A stretch of DNA of 64,000 nt from Trichosphaerium sp. ATCC 40318 (Eukaryota > Discosea > Flabellinia > Trichosidae), in contig JALMLS010000596.1 of NCBI GenBank assembly GCA_038496445.1, positions 124,001 to 188,000 on the forward strand, read 5' to 3'. Within the stretch, counting starts at the first letter, position 1, and the number at the start of each line of letters is the position of its first letter. The notes below the pieces were generated by a model, which was not told where the DNA came from, made no database searches, and worked only from the letters and a program-made list of their open reading frames with translations. Made by a program: the position numbers and the translations under genes. Positions 46,150-56,110 of this stretch are shown in pieces.

Positions 46150-46579
46150 GTTAATACAATGACTCCAACCAAACCACCCTATTGGGCGAACAAGTGCGCA
46201 CACAAAGAATCCGTGCTTACTTCCCAGAGTGTGAAGACCTCTCCACTCGCTACTCACCAACCTACTACACCTGTGATTCTGGCGTTCGTATCTTGTGGGC
46301 TGAATTCTCTGTCAACCTCCTTACACAACCAGCTGTTCTCAACGTTGACATTGTTGGCACCCAATCATGTGAAGATATCCCTGAAGAAGTTGTCATCGGT
46401 GGTGTTGAACTTGCACATACGTATCTGACTGGTCTGATACCATCAAGACTTATCTCTTTGGTACTGATGGCATGAATCTCAGATTCGAAGTTAAACAGAC
46501 AAACCCAACAAACATTGCTTGTGAAGGTGCCTCTACAATCGATGACCTCGTCTTAACAAGTTTGGAAGCAGAAGTTTAA
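46150..46579 (+). pseudogene. Frameshifted relic of an unknown beta-rich protein
   Basis: The frame GEQVRTQRIRAYFPECEDLS, CDSGVRILWAEFSVNLLTQ, CEDIPEEVVIGGVELA is strongly protein-like but then slips by one base near 46415. In the neighbouring frame it continues YVSDWSDTIKTYLFGTDGMN, LRFEVKQTNPTNIACEGAS, IDDLVLTSLEAEV and stops. No Met or signal peptide begins it. A single-base frameshift without intron signals suggests a pseudogene, or a missed small intron. Confidence 0.45.
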
Positions 46580-46863
46580 AGGTATTTGAGAAAAATTGCT
46601 AACGCAAAAGTAGAGTTTTGTTTCAATTTACAACAGCGTCACTGACTCAAACCTATACAAATCGTAGTTTCCTCAAACATACTTTCCTGATACATACCTT
46701 TTTTGGGGTCCATTAGCAAGTAAAAACTGCATTTTAGCAGTGACTAAAATAGCGACGTTATAATTATCGTTTTTGCTACTTTCCAATAGTCCATCTTTGG
46801 ATGAATTTTTGGTCGTACTACCATACAAAGATCTTTATAAAGTTGTGTAGCATATAGCCTCAA

Positions 46864-47351
46864 GTGTTAAAAACCTGGCGCAAAGAGTTCTTTTTTTCCA
46901 GTTGTGTTACTGCATGTAGAACACTGACAGCTGATGAATATTTTTGGGATAGTCCAGATTTGGACAAGTACAGTATGAGACGTTACAGGCTTTCAAGCCT
47001 GAAACGTTGGAGTTGGAATAACTTGGTGAAAAAAGTTAACCGATTAGTTTTGACACTTTCTTGGTTAGCTACAAATGATAGAGTATTATCATGACGTACT
47101 AGATTCTTGACCTTAGGGACGCAGCTATGAACATAGAGCTTTTTTTGGGAGGCCAGAATTCATGAAAAAGCGAGAACTGTATTTAGTCCGCAATGCTTCA
47201 CACAGTTTACAAAATTGAGCCGTTGGAAACAATACCACGTTTTTTTCGCTATGGTTCTTCAATCAGCGTCTACCAATAATAGTTGGAAGGTTAAGAAAAA
47301 AAATAAGACTACAGGACGTATTGAACAACATGAGACTGCCAGATACAAAAT
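46864..47351 (+). pseudogene. Relic of a DNA transposase (IS4/piggyBac-like), interrupted by the retrotransposon
   Basis: The stretch LTADEYFWDSPDLDKYSMRR followed by frames with several slips, then RWKQYHVFFAMVLQSASTNN, WKVKKKNKTTGRIEQHETAR, resembles the FW..P and W..F......N.. segments of piggyBac/IS4-type transposases. The coding continues across the LTR element insertion (ETARYK then IC PRQR at 54246). Frames are broken by multiple stops. The family call is weak; the interrupted state is clear from the flanking direct repeat. Confidence 0.35.
47347..47351. repeat. Target-site duplication, left copy
   Basis: AAAAT directly before the left LTR; the same five bases directly follow the right LTR. 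Confidence 0.9.
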
Positions 47352-47496
47352 TGTTATGCTGCAGAATAAAGTCAAAGCGTATTTATTTAGATTTACAGGA
47401 GTTACAAAAGGTACATATATATTTTATTTATTGTGGGATGCGTTTCTCTGAAATACTATTTGTTGAATAGTATTTACATGAAACACGTTCATAACA
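47352..47496 (-). repeat. LTR, left copy (3' LTR of the element)
   Basis: 145 bp, TGTTATGCTGCAG to GTTCATAACA on the plus strand, identical to 54096-54240. Confidence 0.95.
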
Positions 47497-47508
47497 TTCC
47501 TCCCTGTT
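47497..47508 (-). other. Polypurine tract
   Basis: AACAGGGAGGAA on the minus strand directly abuts the 3' LTR, the expected site for second-strand priming. Confidence 0.8.
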
Positions 47509-47518
47509 TAGCTTGAAG

Positions 47519-48271
47519 CTAATCCAACGCACAGAAATAATCGTCATCGTATGGTGTAACATCTTCTTCATCAGAGGACTCGATTAATTCATACTTAGGA
47601 GAGAGCTGTTCAGTTTCATACGCCTTTGCAAAATCGACGCTGATGGTCCCATCATCGTGTTCCATCTCCAATGGTTCTGGGAGCGCTGGATTCTCGTTTT
47701 CTGGTTCTTTAGGTTCATCAGGTTCGTCGTAGCAAGACATGGTAAGGCAAGGTACTTGAGACACCTTATCATTGTTGATAGATGTGTCCAATAGGCGACC
47801 ATCTTCATCAAACTGGTAATGAGAGTGGTCCGGGTACGTTTGATCCACTTGTATTTCATCATCACCATAATATACAGTCAGGGGGTCTGCTAGCTGTTCA
47901 CTGACGTCCATTGGGTCATTTTGGAGCTGATCTGGTTGGTTTTGAGGTAGTTGTTCCCTCATTCTACTTATCAGGTACTGGCGGCGTAGAAGGCTAGTTT
48001 GACGGGATTGTAGGGACTGTACTATCTCCAATAGACGTGGTGCTGTCGAAATGAAAGCTGAAATCGCTTCTGCTTCTCTACGGCCCAATTCGAGGTCTTG
48101 AATCATATTCTGGAGGACTTCGTGTAGACGGGTTGTAGTTGCGTGCGTAAGATGACCAGGTGTGTGATCTTCCGGAATGATTTCATGGCTTTTTGTTCCT
48201 GCCAGTTTATTGGTGATTCCTTCAATCTCTACTTGATGCATTCGTTCCATGTTTATAAGTGGTATAAGCAA
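47519..48271 (-). CDS. Retrotransposon ORF downstream of pol, unknown function
   Basis: A 250-codon frame starting MLIPLINMERMHQVEIEGIT lies between pol and the 3' LTR, the place of env in retrovirus-like elements. It has no signal peptide or membrane segment. The first 110 residues are helical and charged (TTRLHEVLQNMIQDLELGRR, SLQSRQTSLLRRQYLISRMR). The C-terminal half is strongly acidic (DDEIQVDQTYPDHSHY, IESSDEEDVTPYDDDYFCAL). It could be an additional structural or accessory protein. The frame is intact like gag-pol, so it is probably under selection. Confidence 0.7.
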   Translation of the reverse strand: MLIPLINMERMHQVEIEGITNKLAGTKSHEIIPEDHTPGHLTHATTTRLHEVLQNMIQDLELGRREAEAISAFISTAPRLLEIVQSLQSRQTSLLRRQYLISRMREQLPQNQPDQLQNDPMDVSEQLADPLTVYYGDDEIQVDQTYPDHSHYQFDEDGRLLDTSINNDKVSQVPCLTMSCYDEPDEPKEPENENPALPEPLEMEHDDGTISVDFAKAYETEQLSPKYELIESSDEEDVTPYDDDYFCALD

Positions 48272-48503
48272 GTTTAATGAACCTTAACATGGTGATCACA
48301 TCATTAAGGCCCTATATCTTGCGGCCCTTGCGGCCCAAGTGAATTTGCGGCTTTTGCGGCCCACGTGCACAAAAACTCTGTAAATTAATTTTAATTTTGT
48401 GGATTAAATAAATAGACTTCTTTTCCTTTTTTCTTGTTTGAGTATCTATACTAAAAGAGTGTATCCTTTTTGGATACGTTGTTTGTTAGGATATTTCTCT
48501 ATC

Positions 48504-51500
48504 CTATTTAGTGGATAGACTCTTCCGAATCTTTATTGAGTCGGAGGATGCCGTCATCCAGCGTTTCACGATTGTCATTAGTGCTTGTTTGTTTGCGGCT
48601 GTATTTATTTCCTTATTTAGACGCGTTCGTTGATTCGTGTTAGCAACGTAACCATCAATTATCGTTTTTAATGCAGTACGGAATTTGGTTGCGTCATTGC
48701 TGTATGTTGAAATCATCTTTAAGTGAATGTCTTTTAGCTGTAGTAAAAAGACATCTTGCACTTTCGCTTCTCCAGCTGTTCGTGGTGATCTTCGTATTCT
48801 TTTTGGAGGTGTAGGTGGTTGTTCTGGATAGAATGCGTCTTCAATGTTTTCATCAGTCAATTCTATTGTCCCTTGTGGTTTCTGTTTCTTCTTTTGTTTA
48901 GTTTCATCTGATGGTTTGACTGAAATGATTGGTGCTTTATTTAATTTAAATTGTCTCCAGTCTGTGTCATCATTTCCGTCATCGTCGTCTTCCTCTCTGC
49001 TGGTATCTTCTGAGCCGGTAACACTTGATTCTTCATCTTTTGAGTCATTGTTGCTTTCGTCTGTGTTTGATTCTGTGTCACTACTTGGCGGTTCTATCTG
49101 TGCGTCATGTGCTTCATCATGATCCGCTGGTGGATCAATTTGTTGTTCTGGTGCATCATTGATTTGGGTTTCGTTGTTATTGTCGTGGTCTTCCTCCTCT
49201 ATTTCCTCATCTGAATCCGAGTCATCATTCGATGTAGCTTTTCTTAATACCATTTCTTTAGGCTTTACTTTTGTGGTCGTTGGAGGGTAGCGTGAGCTTT
49301 GTGGTAGTGGATCTCTGTCATTATACTTTTTAAGGAATTTGATGCTTACTACATTATGCATTCTCGTATTGCTTTTGAAGTTAAGCATGTATGCATTATC
49401 ATTCACCTTCTTGACTATTACGTATGGACCTCTCCATCTGTGTTGTAATTTCTTTGTCAATCCTGGTGTCGGTGTGTATTGCCACATTAAAACCTTGTCT
49501 CCCACTCTAAAGATAGTACTTGAGGTGCATGAATTTCGGTACGCTTGTGCTTTGGTTGCTGCATCTAACATACGGTTTCGTGCTATCTTATGCGCTTTGT
49601 GGAGGGCTTCCATCATACGTGATTTGTACAATGTTACTGAGGTGGGTGTTTCAGGAATAACTTGTAAATCAATTGGTCTACGTGGATGTCGACCAAACAT
49701 TAAAAAGAATGGTGTTTCACCAGTTGCAACATGGTGGGTGGTTCGGTATGCTTGTAAACATTGTGGAAGGTATTCATCCCAGTCAGTCTGAAACTCTTGA
49801 TCACCGAATATACCCAGCATTTCAGCTAGAGTATGGTTAAAACGTTCAACTTGACCATCAGTCTGAGGATGATATGAACTGGTTGATAATTTGCGAATTT
49901 TAAACAATTGGAGTAGGTCTTTCATGAGTGAGCTCATGAATTGTGACCCTCTATCAGTTAATAGTTGTTCCGGATAACCAAAACGCGCAATGACTCTGTC
50001 GAACAATAGTTTTGCAATTACCTCAGTGGTTGGGTTGCGAATAGCAAATGCTTCAACCCATTTTGTGAAATAATCACAAAATACCACAATATTTGTATTT
50101 CCAAGGCGTGTACGCTTCAAAGGTCCAACAATGTCAATTGCCATGCGTTGCCATGGAAAACTGGCAACCATTGGCATCAACTTGCCAGGTTGTTTGCCCC
50201 GACGGATCTTTTTGGTTTGACATAACTTGCAACTATCGATGTAGTCTTTAACTTGTCTGTAATACCCTGGCCAGTAGTATTTACTACGAATTGAGTTGAA
50301 GGTTTTGTAAAAACCTAAGTGACCATTTTCGTCATGGTGGCTTTTGAGTACTTCAATTATAAGTGTTTGAGGTACAACCACCTGGGAGACTGATTGCTTA
50401 ACTTTTGGTACTGAGGGTAACCAGATGTGATTCAATATGCCCTCGTCATTTATCCACATAAACCTGGCCAGTGCAACCACGTTTCGTGCAGCTGTTTGGT
50501 CAAGTGGCAGGTGTTTAGTGCGTATGTAATTTATTATATTTCTGCAAAATTCATCATGATTTTGACACACTCGTAGGCGTTCAGTACTGAATCCACTGAA
50601 GGGTTTGATCAACACTCCTTTTGTAAAAGGTGGTCTTGATAGAGCGTCTGCATTGCCATGTAGTCTACCAGCCCGTTGTTCAATTGTGAATGTGTATTCT
50701 TGCAAAGCGAAGACCCATCGTGCAAACTTTTGACGGACGTGTTTGGTTGTCAATAACCATTTCAACGATTCATGGTCGGTAACAAAAATAACTTCATTAC
50801 TTGCAATGTATGGACGGTAGCGTTCTGCAGCCATGATTACTGCCAGACATTCTTTGGCTGTGGTGGAGTAGTTGCGTTGTGCTGTATTCAAACTTTTGCT
50901 GAAATATGAGATGACTGTTTCTTTTCCGTGAATCTTCTGTGCAAGTACTGCTCCCACTCCAACGTTTGATGCATCTGTATATAATATGAAGGGCTCATTA
51001 AAATTGGGATATCCAAGAATTGGTGTATTTGTAAGAGCCTGTTTTATTTGAGAGACACTTTTATCATGTTTTGCAGTCCAGTTAAATGGCACATCGTTTT
51101 TAAGTAGTTCATATAATTCATGAACCATTTCAGTGTATGCCGGGATGAACGATCGGTAATAGTTCACTATCCCTAGGAATGATCGTAGATCTTTGACATT
51201 TGTAGGTTTTGTCATGTCGATTATTGCTGCAATTTTGTTCTTATCTGGTTTTACTCCATTCCGCGTGACCACATGTCCTAGGTATTTGACCTTTGGAACA
51301 CAGAAACTGCACTTTTTAGCATTTAGCGAGTGGCTGTACTTGTCAAATCGTTTGAATATTAACGCTAAAGCTAGTAGATGTTGTTCAAAGGTCTTTGTAA
51401 AGATAATAATATCATCAATGTAGACCAATGCATACTTCCATGTTAAACCATTCAATAGGACCTCCATGTATCTTTGAAAGGTTGCTGGAGCGTTGACAAG

Positions 51501-53894
51501 TCCAAATGGCATTCTATTAAACTCAAACAGTCCAAATTTTGTGGTAAAGGCTGTTTTCTGTTTGTCTTGTTCAGCAACCTCAATGTGCCAGTAACCGCTT
51601 GGTTGGTCCAATGTTGTAAAGTAGATAGCTCCTGCTACAGAATCTAAGGCTTCCTCCACTCGTGGGATAGGGTATGAGTCCTTTTTGGTGACTCCATTGA
51701 GTTTTCTATAATCAACACAGAATCGTAAGGTGCCATCACTTTTTGGTGCAATAACCACTGGGAATGACCACGGTGAGTTGCTTTCTCTGATTATACCATC
51801 TTCCAACATTGTGTTGATTCGTTTCCACAGATAATCTGCTTCTGATGGTGACACGCGGTATGGTTGGCTTTTGATAGGTCTGGCACTGCCAGTTTCAATG
51901 TTATGAGCAGGCATTTTGGATTTGGGGGGACGCTTCGTGTTCTTGATGAATAAATGTTTGTACTTTGCCAGAAATGATGTTAAAAGTAGTTTTTGCTCAT
52001 CATTAAGACTACTGTTTGATAAATCAAACATATCTTGGATGGTTGCCATATCACTGCTGAATGTTTTAGCATCCTTCAAATCTTTTAAGATGGATTGGGC
52101 TTCTCTTAGTTCGGTGGATCGAATGGCATTAATCCTGTCATTGTCCATCCAATTTCCTTTTGCTAGAATGAGTCCCTTTATAACGCCAGTTGGTTCATTG
52201 GAAAAGTTGGCAACTCTAATGCCTGTTTTGCCGCCTTGAACCATTACAACAGCACGTTCTACTGCTGTTCCAGACATATCTTTGAAGCGTTCACCAGCTT
52301 CAATTAACATGACTCCAGATGCTTGAGGCTGTCTAACACGAACAGGGACAAAGGTGTATGATCGTGGTTCCAGTACCACACTATGTGTAACTACCAGTGC
52401 TACGTTTGTGCCTTTCGGTAAGGATTGTATACACTTAGTTGATGTAGCTGGATCATTGTTAAATATCAGTCGATAATTTGGTGCATCAATGGTTATTTTC
52501 ATTGCTAAGATTGTATCCATGCCAATGAGGGGTTGGTCAAAGTCTTCGACAACAATGAATCGAATCCAACAATGCTTTGAACGTCCTATTTTAATTTGAA
52601 ACGTTACAGTTCCCATTACTTTTAGTGGTTCATGACTCGCTCCTCGGAGTGTAGCTTTTGTAGGTTCTAGCTCTGTGACCTTCATTGATTTGAGCATTTT
52701 GAATGGAAAGATACTTCTGACAGCTCCTGAGTCAACAATTGTTTCTTTCGTCAAAGTAACATTTTCATTTCTGAAAGTTGTCATAGTTGTTAGTACTGCT
52801 GCTTTGTCGGCATTATTAGCAGACTTGATCATGTTCACTTGGTAGTCATATCCCTCATCATCATAGTCATCATAACCCCTTTCATCATCATAAACCTCAT
52901 CATCATAATATTGATCTTCTCCATCATTTGTAATCATACGGATATATTGACCTTGTCGTCTATTGTTTCGGTTGAAACTTTGACCTTGGAATCGTTGATT
53001 TCGTCGGAAGTTATTTGGTCGTGCACGATAGTTGTCAAACTGTCCTCTCCTTTGGTTTGGACGGTACCTTTGATACCCGTTTGGGTGGTTTCGATTATAT
53101 CCTCTATTCGGACATCTGCGTGCTATGTGTCCTGGTTGTCCACAACTATAACATTGGATTGGCCTTTGGTTGTTGCGTTGTACAACTTGGATGGGTGCCG
53201 GGTCTGTGATTGGTATAGGTGCTGGAACTGGTGCCGGCTTAACCATGGCTTTCATGACACTGATGTGAAACATGGCGATTTCGGAGGCTTTTTGAACAGT
53301 GGGTGGTCTTTGTAACAACACATATTGAGCCAGTTCTGCTGGAACTAGCTTAATGCAAAATGCATCTCTTAAAGCAACTGGATCTGTCATGCGTGCTTCT
53401 CTTGCAGCATTGTTAAAACGGCCCATGAAGATACTAACATCTTCTCCCAGTTCCATCTTAAGAATGTTGAACTCATGCTTCTTGAGTACGGCATTCGCCT
53501 TTCGACCGTAACGCTCAAGTAAGGCTTTGATGATGATTGCGTGTGAGACGGTAGATATTCCAGAACCGTCAGCGGGTTTCACTGTTTCTAGTGCCTGGCC
53601 TATTATAAAGTTTCGAAGGACAATTTCATATTGTCTTTCTTCCCAGTCAGAAAACTCAGAGATTGACTTCAGTTTATCCAACCAATCATCAATACTAATT
53701 TTGTCCACAACAAAGTCACCTGAAAAGGGTTTGATAGCTCCCTTTGGTACGGTCGGGTACTTAGGTGGTACAAAAATGGGGTTATTCGCTGCATCCACTG
53801 CAGGGTTCCCATTCTCAACTGCTTGAACTCTGGCTTTAAATGCCGGTGTATACGCTTCAATTGCGTCATCAATATTGTTTAATTCTTCTAACAT
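48504..53894 (-). CDS. Gag-Pol polyprotein of the Ty3/gypsy element
   Basis: A single 1796-residue frame with no gag-pol frameshift. Gag occupies about residues 1-320, with a retrotransposon-gag-like helical domain and a CCHC zinc knuckle (CYSCGQPGHIARRC, 248-261). The aspartic protease site is IVDSGA (about 386). Reverse transcriptase includes FPVVIAPKSDGTLRFCVDYR and the YIDD catalytic box (825-828). RNase H begins near ILYTDASNVGVGAVLA. Integrase has the H-H-C-C finger (about 1187-1225) and D1254, D1314, E1350 as the DDE triad. No chromodomain; instead an acidic Asp/Glu/Ser tail of about 150 residues, then a helical C-terminus. The frame is undamaged, so the element is potentially autonomous. 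Confidence 0.95.
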   Translation of the reverse strand: MLEELNNIDDAIEAYTPAFKARVQAVENGNPAVDAANNPIFVPPKYPTVPKGAIKPFSGDFVVDKISIDDWLDKLKSISEFSDWEERQYEIVLRNFIIGQALETVKPADGSGISTVSHAIIIKALLERYGRKANAVLKKHEFNILKMELGEDVSIFMGRFNNAAREARMTDPVALRDAFCIKLVPAELAQYVLLQRPPTVQKASEIAMFHISVMKAMVKPAPVPAPIPITDPAPIQVVQRNNQRPIQCYSCGQPGHIARRCPNRGYNRNHPNGYQRYRPNQRRGQFDNYRARPNNFRRNQRFQGQSFNRNNRRQGQYIRMITNDGEDQYYDDEVYDDERGYDDYDDEGYDYQVNMIKSANNADKAAVLTTMTTFRNENVTLTKETIVDSGAVRSIFPFKMLKSMKVTELEPTKATLRGASHEPLKVMGTVTFQIKIGRSKHCWIRFIVVEDFDQPLIGMDTILAMKITIDAPNYRLIFNNDPATSTKCIQSLPKGTNVALVVTHSVVLEPRSYTFVPVRVRQPQASGVMLIEAGERFKDMSGTAVERAVVMVQGGKTGIRVANFSNEPTGVIKGLILAKGNWMDNDRINAIRSTELREAQSILKDLKDAKTFSSDMATIQDMFDLSNSSLNDEQKLLLTSFLAKYKHLFIKNTKRPPKSKMPAHNIETGSARPIKSQPYRVSPSEADYLWKRINTMLEDGIIRESNSPWSFPVVIAPKSDGTLRFCVDYRKLNGVTKKDSYPIPRVEEALDSVAGAIYFTTLDQPSGYWHIEVAEQDKQKTAFTTKFGLFEFNRMPFGLVNAPATFQRYMEVLLNGLTWKYALVYIDDIIIFTKTFEQHLLALALIFKRFDKYSHSLNAKKCSFCVPKVKYLGHVVTRNGVKPDKNKIAAIIDMTKPTNVKDLRSFLGIVNYYRSFIPAYTEMVHELYELLKNDVPFNWTAKHDKSVSQIKQALTNTPILGYPNFNEPFILYTDASNVGVGAVLAQKIHGKETVISYFSKSLNTAQRNYSTTAKECLAVIMAAERYRPYIASNEVIFVTDHESLKWLLTTKHVRQKFARWVFALQEYTFTIEQRAGRLHGNADALSRPPFTKGVLIKPFSGFSTERLRVCQNHDEFCRNIINYIRTKHLPLDQTAARNVVALARFMWINDEGILNHIWLPSVPKVKQSVSQVVVPQTLIIEVLKSHHDENGHLGFYKTFNSIRSKYYWPGYYRQVKDYIDSCKLCQTKKIRRGKQPGKLMPMVASFPWQRMAIDIVGPLKRTRLGNTNIVVFCDYFTKWVEAFAIRNPTTEVIAKLLFDRVIARFGYPEQLLTDRGSQFMSSLMKDLLQLFKIRKLSTSSYHPQTDGQVERFNHTLAEMLGIFGDQEFQTDWDEYLPQCLQAYRTTHHVATGETPFFLMFGRHPRRPIDLQVIPETPTSVTLYKSRMMEALHKAHKIARNRMLDAATKAQAYRNSCTSSTIFRVGDKVLMWQYTPTPGLTKKLQHRWRGPYVIVKKVNDNAYMLNFKSNTRMHNVVSIKFLKKYNDRDPLPQSSRYPPTTTKVKPKEMVLRKATSNDDSDSDEEIEEEDHDNNNETQINDAPEQQIDPPADHDEAHDAQIEPPSSDTESNTDESNNDSKDEESSVTGSEDTSREEDDDDGNDDTDWRQFKLNKAPIISVKPSDETKQKKKQKPQGTIELTDENIEDAFYPEQPPTPPKRIRRSPRTAGEAKVQDVFLLQLKDIHLKMISTYSNDATKFRTALKTIIDGYVANTNQRTRLNKEINTAANKQALMTIVKRWMTASSDSIKIRKSLSTK

Positions 53895-53904
53895 CTTAAC
53901 TCAA

Positions 53905-54002
53905 TTTCTTTCTCTTACTATCTTCTCTCTTTTACTCTTTCTCTCTTACTCTCTCTCTTACTCTCTCACTCTTACTCTCTCTCTCACTCTCTCTAATCTC
54001 TC
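53905..54002. repeat. CT-rich low-complexity leader
   Basis: Tandem TCTCTTACTC-type units fill most of the untranslated leader between the primer-binding site and the gag start. Confidence 0.85.
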
Positions 54003-54076
54003 CACGGACACTACAAAAATCCGGACTTAACAATACAAGGACGTACTTAAATTGACAATTAGTTTGCAGGTAAAAA

Positions 54077-54093
54077 TTCTGGCCGTGTCGCCA
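54077..54093 (-). other. Primer-binding site
   Basis: TGGCGACACGGCCAGAA on the minus strand begins 2 nt inside the 5' LTR edge. The implied tRNA 3' end is CGTGTCGCCA, with discriminator G, which fits a tRNA-Ser-like acceptor. The tRNA identity is inferred. Confidence 0.75.
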
Positions 54094-54095
54094 AA

Positions 54096-54240
54096 TGTTA
54101 TGCTGCAGAATAAAGTCAAAGCGTATTTATTTAGATTTACAGGAGTTACAAAAGGTACATATATATTTTATTTATTGTGGGATGCGTTTCTCTGAAATAC
54201 TATTTGTTGAATAGTATTTACATGAAACACGTTCATAACA
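54096..54240 (-). repeat. LTR, right copy (5' LTR of the element)
   Basis: 145 bp, base-for-base identical to 47352-47496. Should hold the element's promoter. Confidence 0.95.
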
Positions 54241-54245
54241 AAAAT
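54241..54245. repeat. Target-site duplication, right copy
   Basis: AAAAT, matching 47347-47351. Confidence 0.9.
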
Positions 54246-54851
54246 CTGTCCAAGGCAAAGGTAGAAAGATAGTTAGAACAATGTCAACATTTTGGAGAAT
54301 TTAGGAAGCGTTGAGTTGTTGTGTCCATGCAGTACTGCATGTAGTCTTCAAGAATTTGTTAACTATGAAATATTATCTTTGTTGTGAGCAAAAGAGTATT
54401 TGTTAATGCGCCAATCATAACATCTTCACAGCGGGTGAATTATTACCGCATGAAGACTCTGTAGATAACTGTGTATAAATTTAGTGTATTTCTTTAACTC
54501 TCCCGCCCGCTAATGAGGAACTGACACGCAGTGAGACCTCATATTCGCCCATTTTAGCAGTTTCCAAGCCACAAAATATCCCGGAGTTTGGGTTGTAAAT
54601 TTGTAAAATTGGTTTTGAGTCCTTGCTTTCTATTAAACCTGTGTAGAATACAACGCGTCTATTCGAAACGCGCGATGACGAATACTTCACGGGGACTATT
54701 TGTGGTACGACATAGCACAATTTAAATCGTCAAAAGGGATATGAAGACTAAAATAAGACTTTTCTCATTTTTTTTTAGGCTACATATTCACGTGCTGCGA
54801 ATAGACTTCACAACGTGTCTTCCAAATACTGCAAGTTTTTGAGTTTCCCTT
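54246..54851. other. Continuation of the interrupted relic and intergenic DNA
   Basis: The first part continues the transposase-like relic split by the retrotransposon. The minus-strand frame at 54481-54720 (IVPVKYSSSRVSNRRVVFYT, YEVSLRVSSSLAGGRVKEIH) is protein-like but isolated and has no recognised family. Confidence 0.35.
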
Positions 54852-56110
54852 ATGGCGTATTTAACACGTAAGCTATAAAAACAATACAAGCCCTTTTATG
54901 TAGTAAAAGCGGTTGATGAATCTGAATAATGGCGATCGACGCTAACAGATAGTTTGTGTAGAATTATTTAAAAAGAACAAAAAGAAACAAAGAAACACTT
55001 CTGGTAGTGTAAGATCAACACCTACAAAAAAAGCGCCATTCAAAAGACAAGCGAGATCAACTGGTGTTCTTAATATAACAAATACTAGACCTACACATCA
55101 ACTACACACAATAAGGTACTACCCAAACCGACAAGTTTTGTTTTTTCTTTTTTCACCATTCTTTTTTTTGTTTTTTCCGTAATTCGCTCAAATCTTGCTA
55201 ACTTATGAACCTATGAAGCAGTAGATCAGACCCAAATCTTCGTCTACGTCTAACGAAATCCAGCAGAAGACGAAAACACTGTTCTACAGGGACAGATCCT
55301 TCATGGCAAGAAGTACTTCACGGTATAGATGATGAAGTATTTCTTCGGTTCAGGGAGTACTCATATGCACGGCATACTGCTGAAAGTCTATCTTTTTTAG
55401 TTGCTACAGGTACTGCCAAATAACGCTGAAAAATCTTTTGTTATTGTGAATTCTCTCTTGTTCTTTCTATTTTAGCTTGGGTTTCTCGTTTGTTTATTTT
55501 TCGTTTTAGAGGTATACAGGACGCAGACACGAGCGAAATTAAGAAAGAATTTAGCAATACATATTTATGATACATATATTGATTGTAATACAGCAAGGGA
55601 ACCTATAAATATACCGTTTGATATTGTAGAGGTACGCACGTGCAAAAAAAAAGAAAGCAAAAAAAAAAAAGCAAAAAAAAGGCCTAAACTGCGCTGCTGA
55701 GTTGTGGTATTTTTTTATTTGTCTAACTTGCATTCTAGAGAATAAAAAGACATATAAGGGAAGCTAAAGTATCTTTATTTGAAGGTAAGAACATCATAAA
55801 AATTGAGAAATGACCAAAAAAAATAGATCACAAAAAAAGCATTTTTTAATAGCCGGTTTTGGGTTAACGGTTTTTTTTATTATACCGCGTCTTCGCTTTA
55901 TTCTGTTATTAATAATCTGCTATAGAAGCACGAAAAGAAATAAGCACAATGCTAAAATACGATGTATTCCCTCAGTTCGTTGCAGCTACACTACCTACAA
56001 AGCGTAATACAATGCGTGTAAGATTATCAAAAAGAAATACATTAGAAAATTTTGATAGATGGAAACGTCGACGAAGGCGCATTGAGCGTTGTGATGTAAC
56101 GTCTGTATAA
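54852..56110 (+). CDS. RGS-domain protein
   Basis: The first exon is just 16 nt (ATGGCGTATTTAACAC), then a basic N-terminus (QLFKKNKKKQRNTSGSVRST). The RGS domain spans four exons: DDEVFLRFREYSYARHTAES, LSFLVATEVYRTQTRAKLRK, AIHIYDTYIDCNTAREPINI, REAKVSLFEEARKEISTMLK and DVFPQFVAATLP. These match the F..F...E.. E..L.F, A..IY..Y, and LF..A...I...L...PRF features of RGS proteins that speed GTP hydrolysis by G-alpha. A basic tail (RWKRRRRRIERCDVTSV) ends at the TAA 56108-56110. About 245 residues, with no receptor or DEP part, so it is a small single-domain RGS. Confidence 0.75.

Larger units (their letters stand above)
47352..54240 (-). mobile_element. Complete Ty3/gypsy LTR retrotransposon, recent insertion
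   Basis: Two identical 145-bp LTRs bound a 6.9-kb element in minus orientation. Each LTR starts TGTTATG and ends CATAACA (7-bp inverted ends). A 5-bp target duplication AAAAT flanks it. Inside, in element order: a primer-binding site, one uninterrupted gag-pol frame, a second frame downstream of pol, and a polypurine tract. The pol order protease, RT, RNase H, integrase places it with Ty3/gypsy (Metaviridae). Zero LTR divergence and intact frames indicate very recent transposition. It lies inside an older transposase relic. Confidence 0.95.

Noticed and set aside
46914-47094. RMND1/DUF155-like match for EYFWDSPDLDKY
   Set aside because: Only one short motif fits. The following segment fits an IS4/piggyBac-type transposase better, and the frames are broken.
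48844-53872. Several frames of 60-160 codons antisense or out of frame to gag-pol
   Set aside because: They lie wholly within an intact 1796-codon frame and have no protein features of their own.
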